A stretch of DNA of 64,000 nt from Alterinioella nitratireducens (GTDB lineage: Bacteria; Pseudomonadota; Alphaproteobacteria; Rhodobacterales; Rhodobacteraceae): NCBI RefSeq assembly GCF_013155465.1, contig NZ_JABJVX010000010.1, positions 1 through 64,000 of the forward strand. Reading direction: 5' to 3'. Both the position numbers and the translations under genes were made by a program. Shown piece by piece: positions 33,868 to 42,622 of the stretch (position 1 is its first letter; each line of letters starts with the position of its first letter). The notes under the pieces are model-generated. The model did no database searches. It was not told the origin of the DNA and was given only the letters and a program-made list of their open reading frames with translations.

Positions 33868-35175
33868 ATGCCGGAGCTCGACCCCGTATTTGACGCCTCA
33901 TTCTGGATCACCGCCGCGGCCATCTTGTCGCTCCTGGTGCTCTCGGCCTTCTTCTCGGGCTCCGAGACCGCGCTGACGGCCGCGTCGCGCGGCAAGCTGC
34001 GCAGCCAGTCCGACCGCGGTGCCGCGGGGGCCGCGCGCGCCCTGCGCCTGACCGAGGATAGCGAGCGGCTGATCGGCTCGATCCTGCTTGGCAACAACCT
34101 GGTCAATATCCTTGCGGCCTCGCTCGCCACCGCGCTTTTCACCCGCGCCTTCGGCGAAAGCGGTGTCGCGCTGGCGACGCTGGTGATGACGCTGCTGGTT
34201 CTGGTCTTCGCCGAGGTACTGCCCAAGACCTATGCCATCACCCGGCCCGAAAGTGCCGCCGCCACCGTGTCGCGCGCGATCGGCCTGGTGATCCTGATCT
34301 TCTACCCCGTCGTGGCCATGGTTCAGGTCATGGTGCGCGGGATCTTGCGGCTTTTCGGCGTGCAGACCGACCCCGACAGTGCCGTGCTGTCCGCGCGCGA
34401 GGAGATCGCGGGCGCGATCACGCTTGGCCATTCCGAAGGCGCGGTGGAGAAGGACAGCCGCGACCGGCTGCTCGGCGCGCTGGATCTGGGTGATCGCACC
34501 GTCGAGGAGATCATGCTGCACCGCTCCAACATCGAGATGATCAACGCCGATGACGAGGGCGAGGCGATCCTGAGCCAGCTTCTGCAATCGCCCCATACCC
34601 GCCTGCCCGTCTATCGCGGCGACCCCGAGAACATCATCGGACTGGTCCATGCCAAGGACGTGCTGCGCACCATGGACCGGCTGGTGCGCGGCCCCGAAGC
34701 CTCGGGCGCGGGGCTGGCGGCCTTTTCCGTGACCGAAGTGGCGATGAAGCCCTATTTCGTGCCGGAAACCACGACGCTGGATGACCAGATGCGCCAGTTC
34801 CTGCGCCGCCACACGCATTTCGCGCTGGTGGTCGATGAATATGGCGCGCTGCAGGGGCTGATCACGCTGGAGGATATCCTCGAGGAGATCGTCGGCGAGA
34901 TCACCGACGAGTTCGATGTCGAGGACACGGCGGAGCTGGCCCCCGGCCCGGACGGCGCCTACCTGATCGATGGCGCGATGACGATCCGCGACCTCAACCG
35001 CGCCGCCGAATGGAACCTGCCCGATGACGAGGCCAACACGGTGGCCGGGCTGGTCATGCACGAGGCGCAGATGATCCCCGTCGTGGGCCAGGTGTTCAAC
35101 TTCCACGGCTTCCGCTTCGAGGTGGTGGAGCGGGACCAGAACCGCCTGACGCAATTGAAAATTCGCAGGTTGTGA
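33868..35175 (+). CDS. CNNM/CorC-type (HlyC/CorC family) membrane protein
   Basis: A 435-aa inner-membrane protein with an N-terminal DUF21 (CNNM) domain of about four helices (12-150; SAFFSGSETALTAASRGKL is the diagnostic segment). Two CBS domains follow at about 205-330 (TRLPVYRGDPENIIGLVHAKD; ALVVDEYGALQGLITLEDI), then a C-terminal CorC/HlyC transporter-associated domain (about 350-435). Homologues are implicated in Mg2+ or Co2+ efflux and divalent-cation homeostasis. The old name hemolysin is misleading. It is transcribed alone after the large intergenic region and is followed by a dispersed repeat. Confidence 0.9.
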   Translation: MPELDPVFDASFWITAAAILSLLVLSAFFSGSETALTAASRGKLRSQSDRGAAGAARALRLTEDSERLIGSILLGNNLVNILAASLATALFTRAFGESGVALATLVMTLLVLVFAEVLPKTYAITRPESAAATVSRAIGLVILIFYPVVAMVQVMVRGILRLFGVQTDPDSAVLSAREEIAGAITLGHSEGAVEKDSRDRLLGALDLGDRTVEEIMLHRSNIEMINADDEGEAILSQLLQSPHTRLPVYRGDPENIIGLVHAKDVLRTMDRLVRGPEASGAGLAAFSVTEVAMKPYFVPETTTLDDQMRQFLRRHTHFALVVDEYGALQGLITLEDILEEIVGEITDEFDVEDTAELAPGPDGAYLIDGAMTIRDLNRAAEWNLPDDEANTVAGLVMHEAQMIPVVGQVFNFHGFRFEVVERDQNRLTQLKIRRL

Positions 35176-35183
35176 GTGATTGA

Positions 35184-35266
35184 AGGGGTTTCGCCGCCTT
35201 TGGCGGCGACCCGTGCGAGGGGCGCTGCCCCTCGCGCTCCCCGAGGTATTTCCGGCAAAATGAAAG
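35184..35266 (+). repeat. Dispersed intergenic hairpin-tail repeat, copy 2
   Basis: A GTCGCC-type hairpin (CGCCGCC-TTT-GGCGGCG) and GCGAGGGGC-GCT-GCCCCTCGC, then CTCCCCGAGGTATTTCC and GGCAAAATGAAAG. It lies between the CNNM gene and the FAD-GcvT gene. Confidence 0.75.
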
Positions 35267-35337
35267 CACATGTCGTTTTTTGACTTGCGAGGCTGTTGCC
35301 GCTGGTCCCTCTTTGGCCGCAAAAGGAGGGCAACTCA

Positions 35338-37743
35338 ATGAAAACGCATGTGCGGGTCTGTGTCATCGGGGGCGGCGTTGTCGGCTGTTCGGTGCTCTAT
35401 CATCTGACCAAGCTCGGCTGGACCGACGTGATGCTGGTCGAGCGGTCGGAACTGACGAGCGGCAGCACCTGGCACGCGGCGGGCGGGTTTCATACGCTCA
35501 ACGGCGACACCAACATGGCCGCGTTGCAGGGCTACACGATCCGGCTCTATCGCGAGTTGGAGGAGCTGACCGGCATGTCCTGCGGTCTGCACCATGTCGG
35601 CGGCGTGACCCTGGCCGACACGCCGGAACGGTTCGACATGCTCAAGGCGGAGCGGGCCAAGCATCGGTTCATGGGGCTGGAGACCGAGATCCTGGGGCCC
35701 CAGGAAATCAAGGCGATCGCGCCGGTGACCAATATCGACGGCGTGCTTGGCGGGCTTTACGACCCGCTGGATGGGCATCTCGACCCCTCCGGCACGACCC
35801 ATGCCTATGCGCGCGCCGCCAGGATGGCCGGGGCCGAGATCGAGCTGCACACCCGCGTGCGGGAGACCAACCCGCGCGCGGATGGCGGGTGGGATGTGGT
35901 GACCGACAAGGGCACCATCCGGGCCGAGCATGTCGTCAACGCGGGCGGGCTTTGGGCACGCGAGGTGGCGGCGATGGCGGGTTGTTACCTGCCGCTGCAC
36001 CCGATGGAGCATCAATACCTCGTCACCGAGGACCTGCCCGAGATCCATGAGCGCGACAGCGAGCACCCGCATGTCATGGACCCCGGCGGCGAGAGCTATT
36101 TGCGGCAGGAGGGGCGCGGCCTCTGCATCGGGTTCTACGAGCAGAACGCGCAGCCCTGGGCCGTCGATGGCACGTCGTGGAATTTCGGGCATGAGCTGTT
36201 GCCCGACAACCTGGACAAGATCGCCGACAGCATCGAGTTCGCCTATCGCCGCTACCCGGTGCTGGAACGCGCGGGCGTCAAGACCGTCATTCACGGGCCC
36301 TTCACCTTTGCCCCCGATGGCAACCCGCTGGTAGGTCCGGTGCCGGGCCTGCGCAATTACTGGTCGGCCTGCGGCGTCATGGCCGGGTTTTCCCAGGGCG
36401 GCGGTGTCGGGCTGACGCTGGCGCAATGGATGGTCGAGGGCGAGCCGGAGCGCGACGTGATGGCGATGGATGTGGCCCGCTTCGGTCGCTGGATCACGCC
36501 GGGCTACACCCTGCCCAAGGTGGTCGAGAACTACCAGACGCGGTTTTCCGTGGTCTACCCGAACGAGGAACTGCCCGCCGCACGCCCCTTCCGCCGCACG
36601 CCCATGTACGATGTGTTCGACACGATGGGCGCGGTCTGGGGGCAGCAATATGGGCTGGAGGTGCCCAATTACTTCGCCGCGGGGGATGAGCCGCGCTATG
36701 AAACGCCCTCCTTCCGCCGCTCGAACGCCTTCGAGGCCACCGCGCGCGAAGTGCGGGCGGTGCGTGGCGGTGTCGGCATCAACGAGGTGCAGAATTTCGG
36801 CAAATATGCCGTGACCGGCCCCGGCGCGCGGGATTGGCTGGACCGGATCATGGCGGGCCGCATCCCGAAACCGGGGCGGATCAGCCTGACGCCGATGCTG
36901 TCCGAGAAAGGCCGGATCATCGGGGATTTCACGATCTCCTGCCTGTGCGAGGAGCATTTCCAGATCACCGGCTCCTACGGGGCGCAGGATTTCCACATGC
37001 GATGGTTCGACGCCCACGCGGCAGATGGCGTGCGGGTCGAGAACATCTCGGACCGGCGCACCGGGTTCCAGATCGCGGGCCCCCGCGCGCGTGACCTGTT
37101 GCAATCGGTGACGCGCGCCGATGTCTCGGCGATGCGCTTCATGGATGTGCGGCAGATGACCATCGGCCTCTCGACCGCGATCGTGCAGCGCGTGAGCTAT
37201 ACCGGCGATCTTGGCTATGAGATCTATGTCGACGCGATGGAACACCGCGCGCTCTGGGACATGCTCTGGGGGGGCGGGCAGGCCCACGGTCTGCGCCCCT
37301 TCGGGATGCGCGCGATGATGAGCCTGCGTCTGGACAAGTTCTTCGGCTCGTGGATGCGGGAGTTTTCGCCCGACTACACCCCGCTTGAGACCGGGCTGGA
37401 CCGGTTCATGCAACTGGACAAGGGTGATTTCATCGGGCGCGCGGCGGCGAAGGCCGAGGCGGAACGGGGCGCGACCCGCAAGCTCTGCGCCTTTGTCGTC
37501 GAGGCGACGGATACGGATGTGAACGCCTATGAGCCGATCTGGCTGGAGGGGGAAGTTGTCGGCTTCTGCACCTCGGGCGGGTTCTCGCATCATGCCGGCC
37601 TGTCGGTCGCCCTTGGCTTCGTTCCGGCGGAACACGCCCGCGAGGGTCTGGCCGTCGAGATCGAGATATTGGGTGAACGCGTGCCCGCCCGGCTGGTGAC
37701 GGAGCCTCTTTTCGATGCCGATGGCGCACGGATGCGGGGATGA
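35338..37743 (+). CDS. FAD-dependent dehydrogenase fused to GcvT (dimethylglycine/sarcosine dehydrogenase-like)
   Basis: An 801-aa two-part enzyme. The N-terminal D-amino-acid-oxidase-type flavin domain (about 1-370) has VCVIGGGVVGCSVLYHL for FAD and TSGSTWHAAGG. The His in the latter matches the covalent FAD-binding His of dimethylglycine dehydrogenase. An FAO_M segment is followed by a folate-binding GcvT domain (about 420-800) that would capture the released one-carbon unit as methylene-THF. It likely oxidises an N-methylated amine such as dimethylglycine, sarcosine or a methylated amino acid. The substrate cannot be read from sequence. The start has AAGGAGGG seven bases upstream. The nucleotidyltransferase downstream overlaps by 4 bp. 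Confidence 0.88.
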   Translation: MKTHVRVCVIGGGVVGCSVLYHLTKLGWTDVMLVERSELTSGSTWHAAGGFHTLNGDTNMAALQGYTIRLYRELEELTGMSCGLHHVGGVTLADTPERFDMLKAERAKHRFMGLETEILGPQEIKAIAPVTNIDGVLGGLYDPLDGHLDPSGTTHAYARAARMAGAEIELHTRVRETNPRADGGWDVVTDKGTIRAEHVVNAGGLWAREVAAMAGCYLPLHPMEHQYLVTEDLPEIHERDSEHPHVMDPGGESYLRQEGRGLCIGFYEQNAQPWAVDGTSWNFGHELLPDNLDKIADSIEFAYRRYPVLERAGVKTVIHGPFTFAPDGNPLVGPVPGLRNYWSACGVMAGFSQGGGVGLTLAQWMVEGEPERDVMAMDVARFGRWITPGYTLPKVVENYQTRFSVVYPNEELPAARPFRRTPMYDVFDTMGAVWGQQYGLEVPNYFAAGDEPRYETPSFRRSNAFEATAREVRAVRGGVGINEVQNFGKYAVTGPGARDWLDRIMAGRIPKPGRISLTPMLSEKGRIIGDFTISCLCEEHFQITGSYGAQDFHMRWFDAHAADGVRVENISDRRTGFQIAGPRARDLLQSVTRADVSAMRFMDVRQMTIGLSTAIVQRVSYTGDLGYEIYVDAMEHRALWDMLWGGGQAHGLRPFGMRAMMSLRLDKFFGSWMREFSPDYTPLETGLDRFMQLDKGDFIGRAAAKAEAERGATRKLCAFVVEATDTDVNAYEPIWLEGEVVGFCTSGGFSHHAGLSVALGFVPAEHAREGLAVEIEILGERVPARLVTEPLFDADGARMRG

Positions 37744-38315
37744 GCGCGACGATCCTTCTGCTTGCGGCGGGCGCGTCATCGCGCATGCGCGGCGCGGACA
37801 AGCTGTTGGAGGAGGTCGGGGACCAGCCGCTTCTGCGCGTGATGGCGGCGCGCTGCGCCAAGGCGGGGCGGTTGCGGGCGGTCTTGCCCGAGGGCAATGC
37901 GGACCGGGCCGAGGCGCTGGACGGGCTGGAGGCCGAGATCGTCACCGTCCCGGCGGGGGGCGATATGTCGGCATCGCTCAGGGCCGGGGTCGCGGGGCTG
38001 ACCGGCCCGGTTCTGGTCGTGCTGGCCGATATGCCGGAGGTCACGGCGCATGACATGCACCTGATGCTGGCGCTGTCGGCGCAGGCACCCAGGGCGATCC
38101 TGCGCGCCGCCGACCGGGACGGAACCCCCGGAAACCCGGTGCTGTTTCCGGCCGACCTGCTGCCCGATCTGCAAAAGATCAAAGGCGACAAGGGCGCGCG
38201 CGATCTTCTCAGGCGGCACGCGGGCAAGGTGCATCTGATCCCCCTGCCCGAGGCCCACGCGCTGACCGATCTGGACACGCCCGAGGATTGGGCCGCCTGG
38301 CGCGCACGGAGGTGA
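37740..38315 (+). CDS. MobA-like nucleotidyltransferase (NTP_transf_3)
   Basis: A 191-aa cytosolic nucleotidyltransferase of the MobA/MocA type. The NTP loop is ILLLAAGASSRMRGADKLL (residues 4-22), the catalytic Asp motif VVLADMPEVTAHDM, and the product-side segment DGTPGNPVLFP. Related proteins attach CMP or GMP to molybdopterin (MocA/MobA), or make other nucleotide-activated compounds. GNPVLFP is typical of the CTP:molybdopterin cytidylyltransferase group. The ATG overlaps the stop of the FAD-GcvT gene (ATGA), an odd partner for a molybdenum-cofactor enzyme. It is convergent with the GcvT-like gene, 4 bp away. Confidence 0.82.
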   Translation: MSATILLLAAGASSRMRGADKLLEEVGDQPLLRVMAARCAKAGRLRAVLPEGNADRAEALDGLEAEIVTVPAGGDMSASLRAGVAGLTGPVLVVLADMPEVTAHDMHLMLALSAQAPRAILRAADRDGTPGNPVLFPADLLPDLQKIKGDKGARDLLRRHAGKVHLIPLPEAHALTDLDTPEDWAAWRARR

Positions 38316-38319
38316 GCCC

Positions 38320-39657
38320 CTAATCCGCCGCGTCGCGCCCTGCCGCCTTCACCTGCTCGCGGGCGCTTGGATGGGCCGAGGGCCGGAACGGCACCTCGCA
38401 AACGCGGGCGCGGACGGGTTTACCGGACTGGTCGCAATACCTTTCGGGCAGTTCGACCTGCAAGTCGGTTCCGATGCCCGACAGCGCCCACGGCACGTAG
38501 CCAAGCGCGATATTGCTGTTCAGTTCCGGCGACCACCAGGGCGAGGTGAGATAGCCGACGCGCGCGCCCTCCCCATCGCAGACAAGCCAGAAATCGGGCG
38601 CGTAATCGGTGATCGGCTTGCCGCCGAGCATCATGCCCACCAGTTTCAGGTGGAACGGATACCCGCCCGCGTCGATAATGTCGCGCTGGCGCTCCAACGC
38701 AGCCCTGCCGATATAGTCGCCCGCCTTCTTGCGCGGCACCTGGTAGGCAAGGTTGACCTGGAAAGGCGATGTCTCGGCATCCAGATCCTGCCCCCAGGAC
38801 AGGATCCCGGCGGCGATCCGGCGGTGATGGGCGGGCGCCGTGACGCGCAGGCCAAGCCCGGCCCCCTCGCCCCGGATCGCATACCACAGCGCCTCGGCAT
38901 TCAGGGTGGCGTCGCGCAGATACACCTCGTAGCCTTTCTCGCCGGAAAACCCGGTCTGGCTGACCACGACCGAACAACCGGCGATCTCGGCCTCCATCAG
39001 CCCGTAATAGGGGATGTCGCGCACCGCATCGCCGACAAGGGCCGCCATCAGTTCCTCCGAAAGCGGGCCCTGGATTTGCAGCGGGGCGACGTCGATTTCA
39101 GCGATCTCGACGTCGAAGCGGCGGCCGATATTGACCCCTTGCAGCCACAGCATCAGGTCGGAATCGGACAGCGAGAACCAGAATTCATCGTCGGAAAGGC
39201 GCAACAGCACGGGATCGTTCAGGATACCGCCCGCCTCATTGCACAAGATGCAGTATTTGCCATGCTTCGGCTCGATCGCAGTCGCATCGCGGGTGATGAC
39301 GTAATCGACGAACGCCTCCGCATCCGGCCCCTTGACGCGGATCTGACGTTCGACCGCGACATCCCACAGCGTCACGCGATTGACCAGCGCATCATATTCG
39401 GCCATCGCCCCGCCATCCTCGGGGCGGACATAGCCGCGCGGGTGATACATGCGGTTATAGACCGTCGCCCGCCAGGCCCCGGCCTCGACCGAGAGATGCC
39501 AGAACGGGGATTTGCGCACCCGGGTCGAGATCAGCATCTGCACCGGCGTCGATCCGGATTGGCGCAGGTTGACCGGCACCGTCCGGTCGGACTGGTCGAT
39601 GACGGGGACATTGGGATGGGTGCGTATGTCGGCGGGGGTCTTGAGTGCATCGGGCAT
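38320..39657 (-). CDS. GcvT-fold aminomethyltransferase family protein (DmdA-like paralogue)
   Basis: A 445-aa folate-binding GcvT-fold protein. The core resembles DmdA: TLWDVAVERQIRVKGPDAE, GGILNDPVLLRL, SLSDSDLMLWLQG and TGFSGEKGYEVYL. It is about 80 residues longer than DmdA, with an extra N-terminal segment and a divergent C-terminus, and lacks an acuI partner. These non-orthologous DmdA relatives probably demethylate other methylated sulfur, nitrogen or oxygen compounds. The start at 39657 has a strong AGGAGGAGG site. It faces the FAD-GcvT-nucleotidyltransferase pair tail to tail, which suggests a shared one-carbon theme. Confidence 0.82.
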   Translation of the reverse strand: MPDALKTPADIRTHPNVPVIDQSDRTVPVNLRQSGSTPVQMLISTRVRKSPFWHLSVEAGAWRATVYNRMYHPRGYVRPEDGGAMAEYDALVNRVTLWDVAVERQIRVKGPDAEAFVDYVITRDATAIEPKHGKYCILCNEAGGILNDPVLLRLSDDEFWFSLSDSDLMLWLQGVNIGRRFDVEIAEIDVAPLQIQGPLSEELMAALVGDAVRDIPYYGLMEAEIAGCSVVVSQTGFSGEKGYEVYLRDATLNAEALWYAIRGEGAGLGLRVTAPAHHRRIAAGILSWGQDLDAETSPFQVNLAYQVPRKKAGDYIGRAALERQRDIIDAGGYPFHLKLVGMMLGGKPITDYAPDFWLVCDGEGARVGYLTSPWWSPELNSNIALGYVPWALSGIGTDLQVELPERYCDQSGKPVRARVCEVPFRPSAHPSAREQVKAAGRDAAD

Positions 39658-39985
39658 GATCGGGCCTCCTCCTTGCCGGGGCCGCCGACCTGTCCGGGGA
39701 CGCACGAGCGAGCTCGGGGAGCCGACGGACCGTTGCTACAAGGCCCAACGCAGGTGGTTTCGGGCAGGTTCCTGCGCGAAAGGGGCCGGAACGAAAAAGG
39801 GGTGGCACCCGGCTCGGTGCCACCCCGTTTCGGGTCCGGGGAAAGGGATCTTGCCCCCGTTCCCCCCCCGTATCCCTGCTGCAATCCGGCGTTTCGGGTT
39901 CTCCGCGAGGCAGAGCATCGGGTTTCGCGTTCGAGCGCAAGGCGCGAGAGGCAGCGAAACCCGATACAGACTGACCCCGAACGAC
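39658..39985. other. Intergenic region with terminator and long inverted repeat
   Basis: 328 bp without a gene between two minus-strand genes. It contains the terminator of the RTX-Hint gene (39794-39826) and a 12-bp inverted repeat ATCGGGTTTCGC (39917-39928) / GCGAAACCCGAT (39954-39965) with a 25-nt loop. Confidence 0.6.
39794..39826 (-). terminator. Rho-independent terminator of the RTX-Hint gene
   Basis: On the minus strand GGGGTGGCACC-GAGCCG-GGTGCCACCCC forms a perfect 11-bp stem with a 6-nt loop, followed by TTTTT. It lies about 160 bp beyond the RTX-Hint stop codon. Confidence 0.8.
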
Positions 39986-41740
39986 CTAGCGCACGATCAG
40001 GCGTGCCTCGTGGGATTTCAGAACCTTGCGGGCAGAGACATAGGCGTCGCGGCCAACGGGTTCGCGCAACTCGGGGAAGATCTCGAAGATCTCGTTGCGC
40101 TGTGCATTGCCCATCCCGTCCAGGGTCACGTCGCCGGGCTGGAAGCTTTCAGTCCAGGCCCCGTCGGCCAGCACAACCTCGTGCCGGTCGAACATGAAGT
40201 GGATATAGGTGGTGCGCAGCGTGTCCATCCACTGAACGCCGTTGTGGTTGACCAGGTGCTTGGCCGCGACCAGAACCTCGCTTTCCTCGAAGTAGAGCGA
40301 GGTGCGGTCATTGGCCACCAGCATCCGGTGCTGCGGGCTGACCAGCATGTCACGCTCGGGCAGTCCGTCACCAAGCGACCCGGCCTTGATCAGGATCGGG
40401 CGCAGATGCGGCGCGCGGCGCAACTCGGCGTGGTTCATGGTCTTGGAACCGACCCAGCGAATTTCCTGGATGCCGTTGTCGCGGGTGATGATCTTGTCAC
40501 CGACCTGGAGGTTTTCCACCAGCACCTCGCCACGCGGCGTCGCGATGCGCGAGCCGGGGGTGAAGCAGGGCACGACATTCTCGATCTCCTCGAACTGCAT
40601 GGTGCCGATGATGTTGGAGGGGTCGAAGCCGCCGCCATCATAGAAGGTCACGGTGCCGTTCTCGGGGTTGGTCGGGTCAAGCTCCACGCGCAGCGGGCCG
40701 GACCCGGTCAGGTCGAGCGTATCGTAGTCGTCGCCGCCGCCGCCACCGTCAACGGTGTCGCCCGCATTGCCGCCCAGGAACGTGTCGCGGTCATCGCCAC
40801 CCAGAAGCGTGTCTTCGCCCTGGCCGCCGGTGATCTGGTCGTTGCCGGTGCCGCCTTCGACATAGTCGTCGTCGATGCCTGCGTCGATGGTGTCATCGCC
40901 CGCATCGCCGTAGATCTCGTCGTCGTCATCCTCGCCGAAGATCACGTCGTTGCCGTCGCCGCCATGGATCGTGTCCATACCGTTATCGACAACCGCGTCG
41001 GGGCCGATCGGATTGCCGTCCGAGCCGTCATCGGTGACGTTCAGCTCATCCGGGAAGCCCGGGCCGAGGCCGCCATAGATGGTGTCGTCGCCCGCGCCGC
41101 CATAGACCAGGTCCGAGCCCTCGCCGCTGGTGACCTCGTCATCGCCGTCGCCGGCAAAGACGGTGTCGTCGTCGAAGCCCGAATTGACCACGTCATTATC
41201 GGTGCCCGCGTCGATGAAGTCATTGTCATCGCCGGTGGTGATGGTGTCGTCGCCCGCGCCGCCAAGCACGGTGTCGCGGTCATCGAGCGGGTCACCGTCG
41301 CCGGGGAAGAGGCCCGGATAACCGCGATCGGGCAAGGGCGTGCCGCCCGAGCTGGTGTCGATCTCGTCATTGCCATCGCCGCCATCGGCATAGTCGCTGC
41401 CGTCGCCGCCGGTCACCGTATCGTCGCCCTCATCGCCATAGAGAGAATCGTCGCCGTCGCCGCCGCGGATGTCGTCATCGCCATCCTCACCGTCGATGAT
41501 GTCGTTGCCGCCGCCGCCTTCGACAGTGTCATCGCCCTGGCCGGACATGACGGTGTCGTCGCCGTCGCCCGCGCGCACCCGATCGTCATTGGGATCGTCA
41601 CCGGGCAGGATCGCGTCATTATTGTCGATCCGGTCGCCATCCGGGTCGCCGGTATAGCCGGTATCGATCAGGTCGTCGCCGTTCGTGCCATCGACATAAC
41701 CGTCCAGGTTGTTTCCGGGGTTATTGGGTTCACCACTCAT
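39986..41740 (-). CDS. RTX calcium-binding protein with C-terminal Hint domain
   Basis: A 584-aa very acidic protein. Residues about 10-370 are built of many GGxGxDxUx-type nonapeptide repeats (GDGDDTV, GGDGNDVI and similar) that bind Ca2+ in a beta-roll after secretion. A Hint_2 domain (about 389-540) begins PCFTPGSRIATPRGE. Its first Cys is the expected splice or cleavage nucleophile, with VGDKIITRDNG and SPQHRMLV carrying the block-B/F-like His. There is no N-terminal signal peptide, as expected for type I secretion. No ABC exporter is encoded here. Hint domains in such proteins may self-cleave or attach the protein to a surface. It follows a 44-aa gene by 12 bp. Confidence 0.9.
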   Translation of the reverse strand: MSGEPNNPGNNLDGYVDGTNGDDLIDTGYTGDPDGDRIDNNDAILPGDDPNDDRVRAGDGDDTVMSGQGDDTVEGGGGNDIIDGEDGDDDIRGGDGDDSLYGDEGDDTVTGGDGSDYADGGDGNDEIDTSSGGTPLPDRGYPGLFPGDGDPLDDRDTVLGGAGDDTITTGDDNDFIDAGTDNDVVNSGFDDDTVFAGDGDDEVTSGEGSDLVYGGAGDDTIYGGLGPGFPDELNVTDDGSDGNPIGPDAVVDNGMDTIHGGDGNDVIFGEDDDDEIYGDAGDDTIDAGIDDDYVEGGTGNDQITGGQGEDTLLGGDDRDTFLGGNAGDTVDGGGGGDDYDTLDLTGSGPLRVELDPTNPENGTVTFYDGGGFDPSNIIGTMQFEEIENVVPCFTPGSRIATPRGEVLVENLQVGDKIITRDNGIQEIRWVGSKTMNHAELRRAPHLRPILIKAGSLGDGLPERDMLVSPQHRMLVANDRTSLYFEESEVLVAAKHLVNHNGVQWMDTLRTTYIHFMFDRHEVVLADGAWTESFQPGDVTLDGMGNAQRNEIFEIFPELREPVGRDAYVSARKVLKSHEARLIVR

Positions 41741-41752
41741 AATGTCGTCTCC

Positions 41753-41887
41753 TTAATTCGCCGCGCCGAGGCACGCGCCTTGCGCGGCTGTCCGGCGATC
41801 CAGTTTCACTCTCGGGACAACGCCCTCAGGGTCACGCAGCAGCGTGGCACCGAAGTCTGGCATGATGGTCGGGTAGACCGTGGTCAT
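41753..41887 (-). CDS. Small hypothetical protein upstream of the RTX-Hint gene
   Basis: A 44-aa frame starting MTTVYPTIMPDFGATL with CAGGGGA about 8 nt upstream of the ATG. It ends 12 bp before the RTX-Hint start on the same strand, so it is likely co-transcribed and perhaps coupled. It has no signal peptide or membrane segment and one Cys near the C-terminus (GACLGAAN). The longer in-frame extension to 42028 is Arg/Pro-rich and unlikely to be coding. I do not recognise it. It could be a leader peptide or a small partner of the RTX protein. Confidence 0.45.
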   Translation of the reverse strand: MTTVYPTIMPDFGATLLRDPEGVVPRVKLDRRTAAQGACLGAAN

Positions 41888-42386
41888 CGCACATCCCCTG
41901 GCGATCGTTGTCGATACAGGTCCAACCAGATGGCGATGACGTGAAGATCGGGGCGGGCGCACGGGGTCAGCGGCAAGGCAGGAAGCAGATGGACGTCGGC
42001 ACGTCGTGCGCCGTCGCAGGGCGGGCATCTGGCAGGATGCTCTCCCTCACGTTGATCCGCACATACAGCGCGGCTCACATGCCACCTGCCGTTCCCGTCG
42101 TGACCGGCTGGTTTCGTGCGGCCGCCCCCGTGGCCTTCAGACATCGCCCCCCAGTTGGGCTGTTCAAGGAATACCCCGATAAGGCCGATCCAAGGAAGCG
42201 AAAATTGTTCGAAATTTGGCAGCAATGGCGCGAGAGTGAGATGCAAGGCCCGCCAGGAGACGCCCTGACAACCGCCTTCCGGACGGCATTGTTTCGCCAG
42301 GGAAGACAACCTTGCACAAAGTCTCCATTTGCGGGCCAGTCCTTAACCAATTGAAACATCTTTGGTTTTCTTCCGAACCGCAAAAG

Positions 42387-42395
42387 TTATCCACA
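42387..42395 (+). promoter_or_regulatory. Single consensus DnaA box
   Basis: TTATCCACA matches the high-affinity DnaA box exactly. Only one copy was noticed, and no origin-associated genes are near, so it may be chance or a single regulatory site. Confidence 0.35.
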
Positions 42396-42622
42396 GCCGC
42401 CGAGCGGCGCATCTTGATCCGCGCGCCTGAGAACTGTTTCCCTTTGGAAAACAGCGAATTGGCACGAAAGACGAAACGGTCTGTTAACTGTGGCGGCGAT
42501 GTGGCGGGCCTGCCCGAGAGTTTCCAATTTCTCAATCCGCCGAAAATCCCGCCTTTGGTTCCCAAGCGTGATCAATCCGCGTCGAATCGTCGAATCGACG
42601 GGAGTCAGAGGCGGACACCGGC

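Noticed and set aside
33243-34226. 327-codon minus-strand frame across the intergenic region into the CNNM gene
   Set aside because: Ser/Arg-rich with no family features, half of it antisense to a real gene.
35335-37779. 814-codon minus-strand open frame opposite the FAD-GcvT gene
   Set aside because: Shadow frame. The plus strand has clear FAD and GcvT motifs and a strong ribosome site.
40700-41640. Apparent tandem DNA repeat or CRISPR-like periodicity
   Set aside because: The periodicity encodes RTX nonapeptides (GGxGxD). Spacing and sequence vary and there are no direct repeats with unique spacers.
41884-42309. 141-codon minus-strand frame upstream of the 44-aa gene
   Set aside because: Composition is not protein-like, and it overlaps the start region of the better-supported 44-aa frame in another frame.
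42387-42395. Chromosome replication origin
   Set aside because: Only one DnaA box and no hemE, parAB, dnaA or similar genes nearby.
42164-42565. Open frames on both strands in the 0.9-kb intergenic region
   Set aside because: Short, mutually overlapping and without ribosome sites or domain features. The shared palindrome and DnaA box argue for regulatory DNA.
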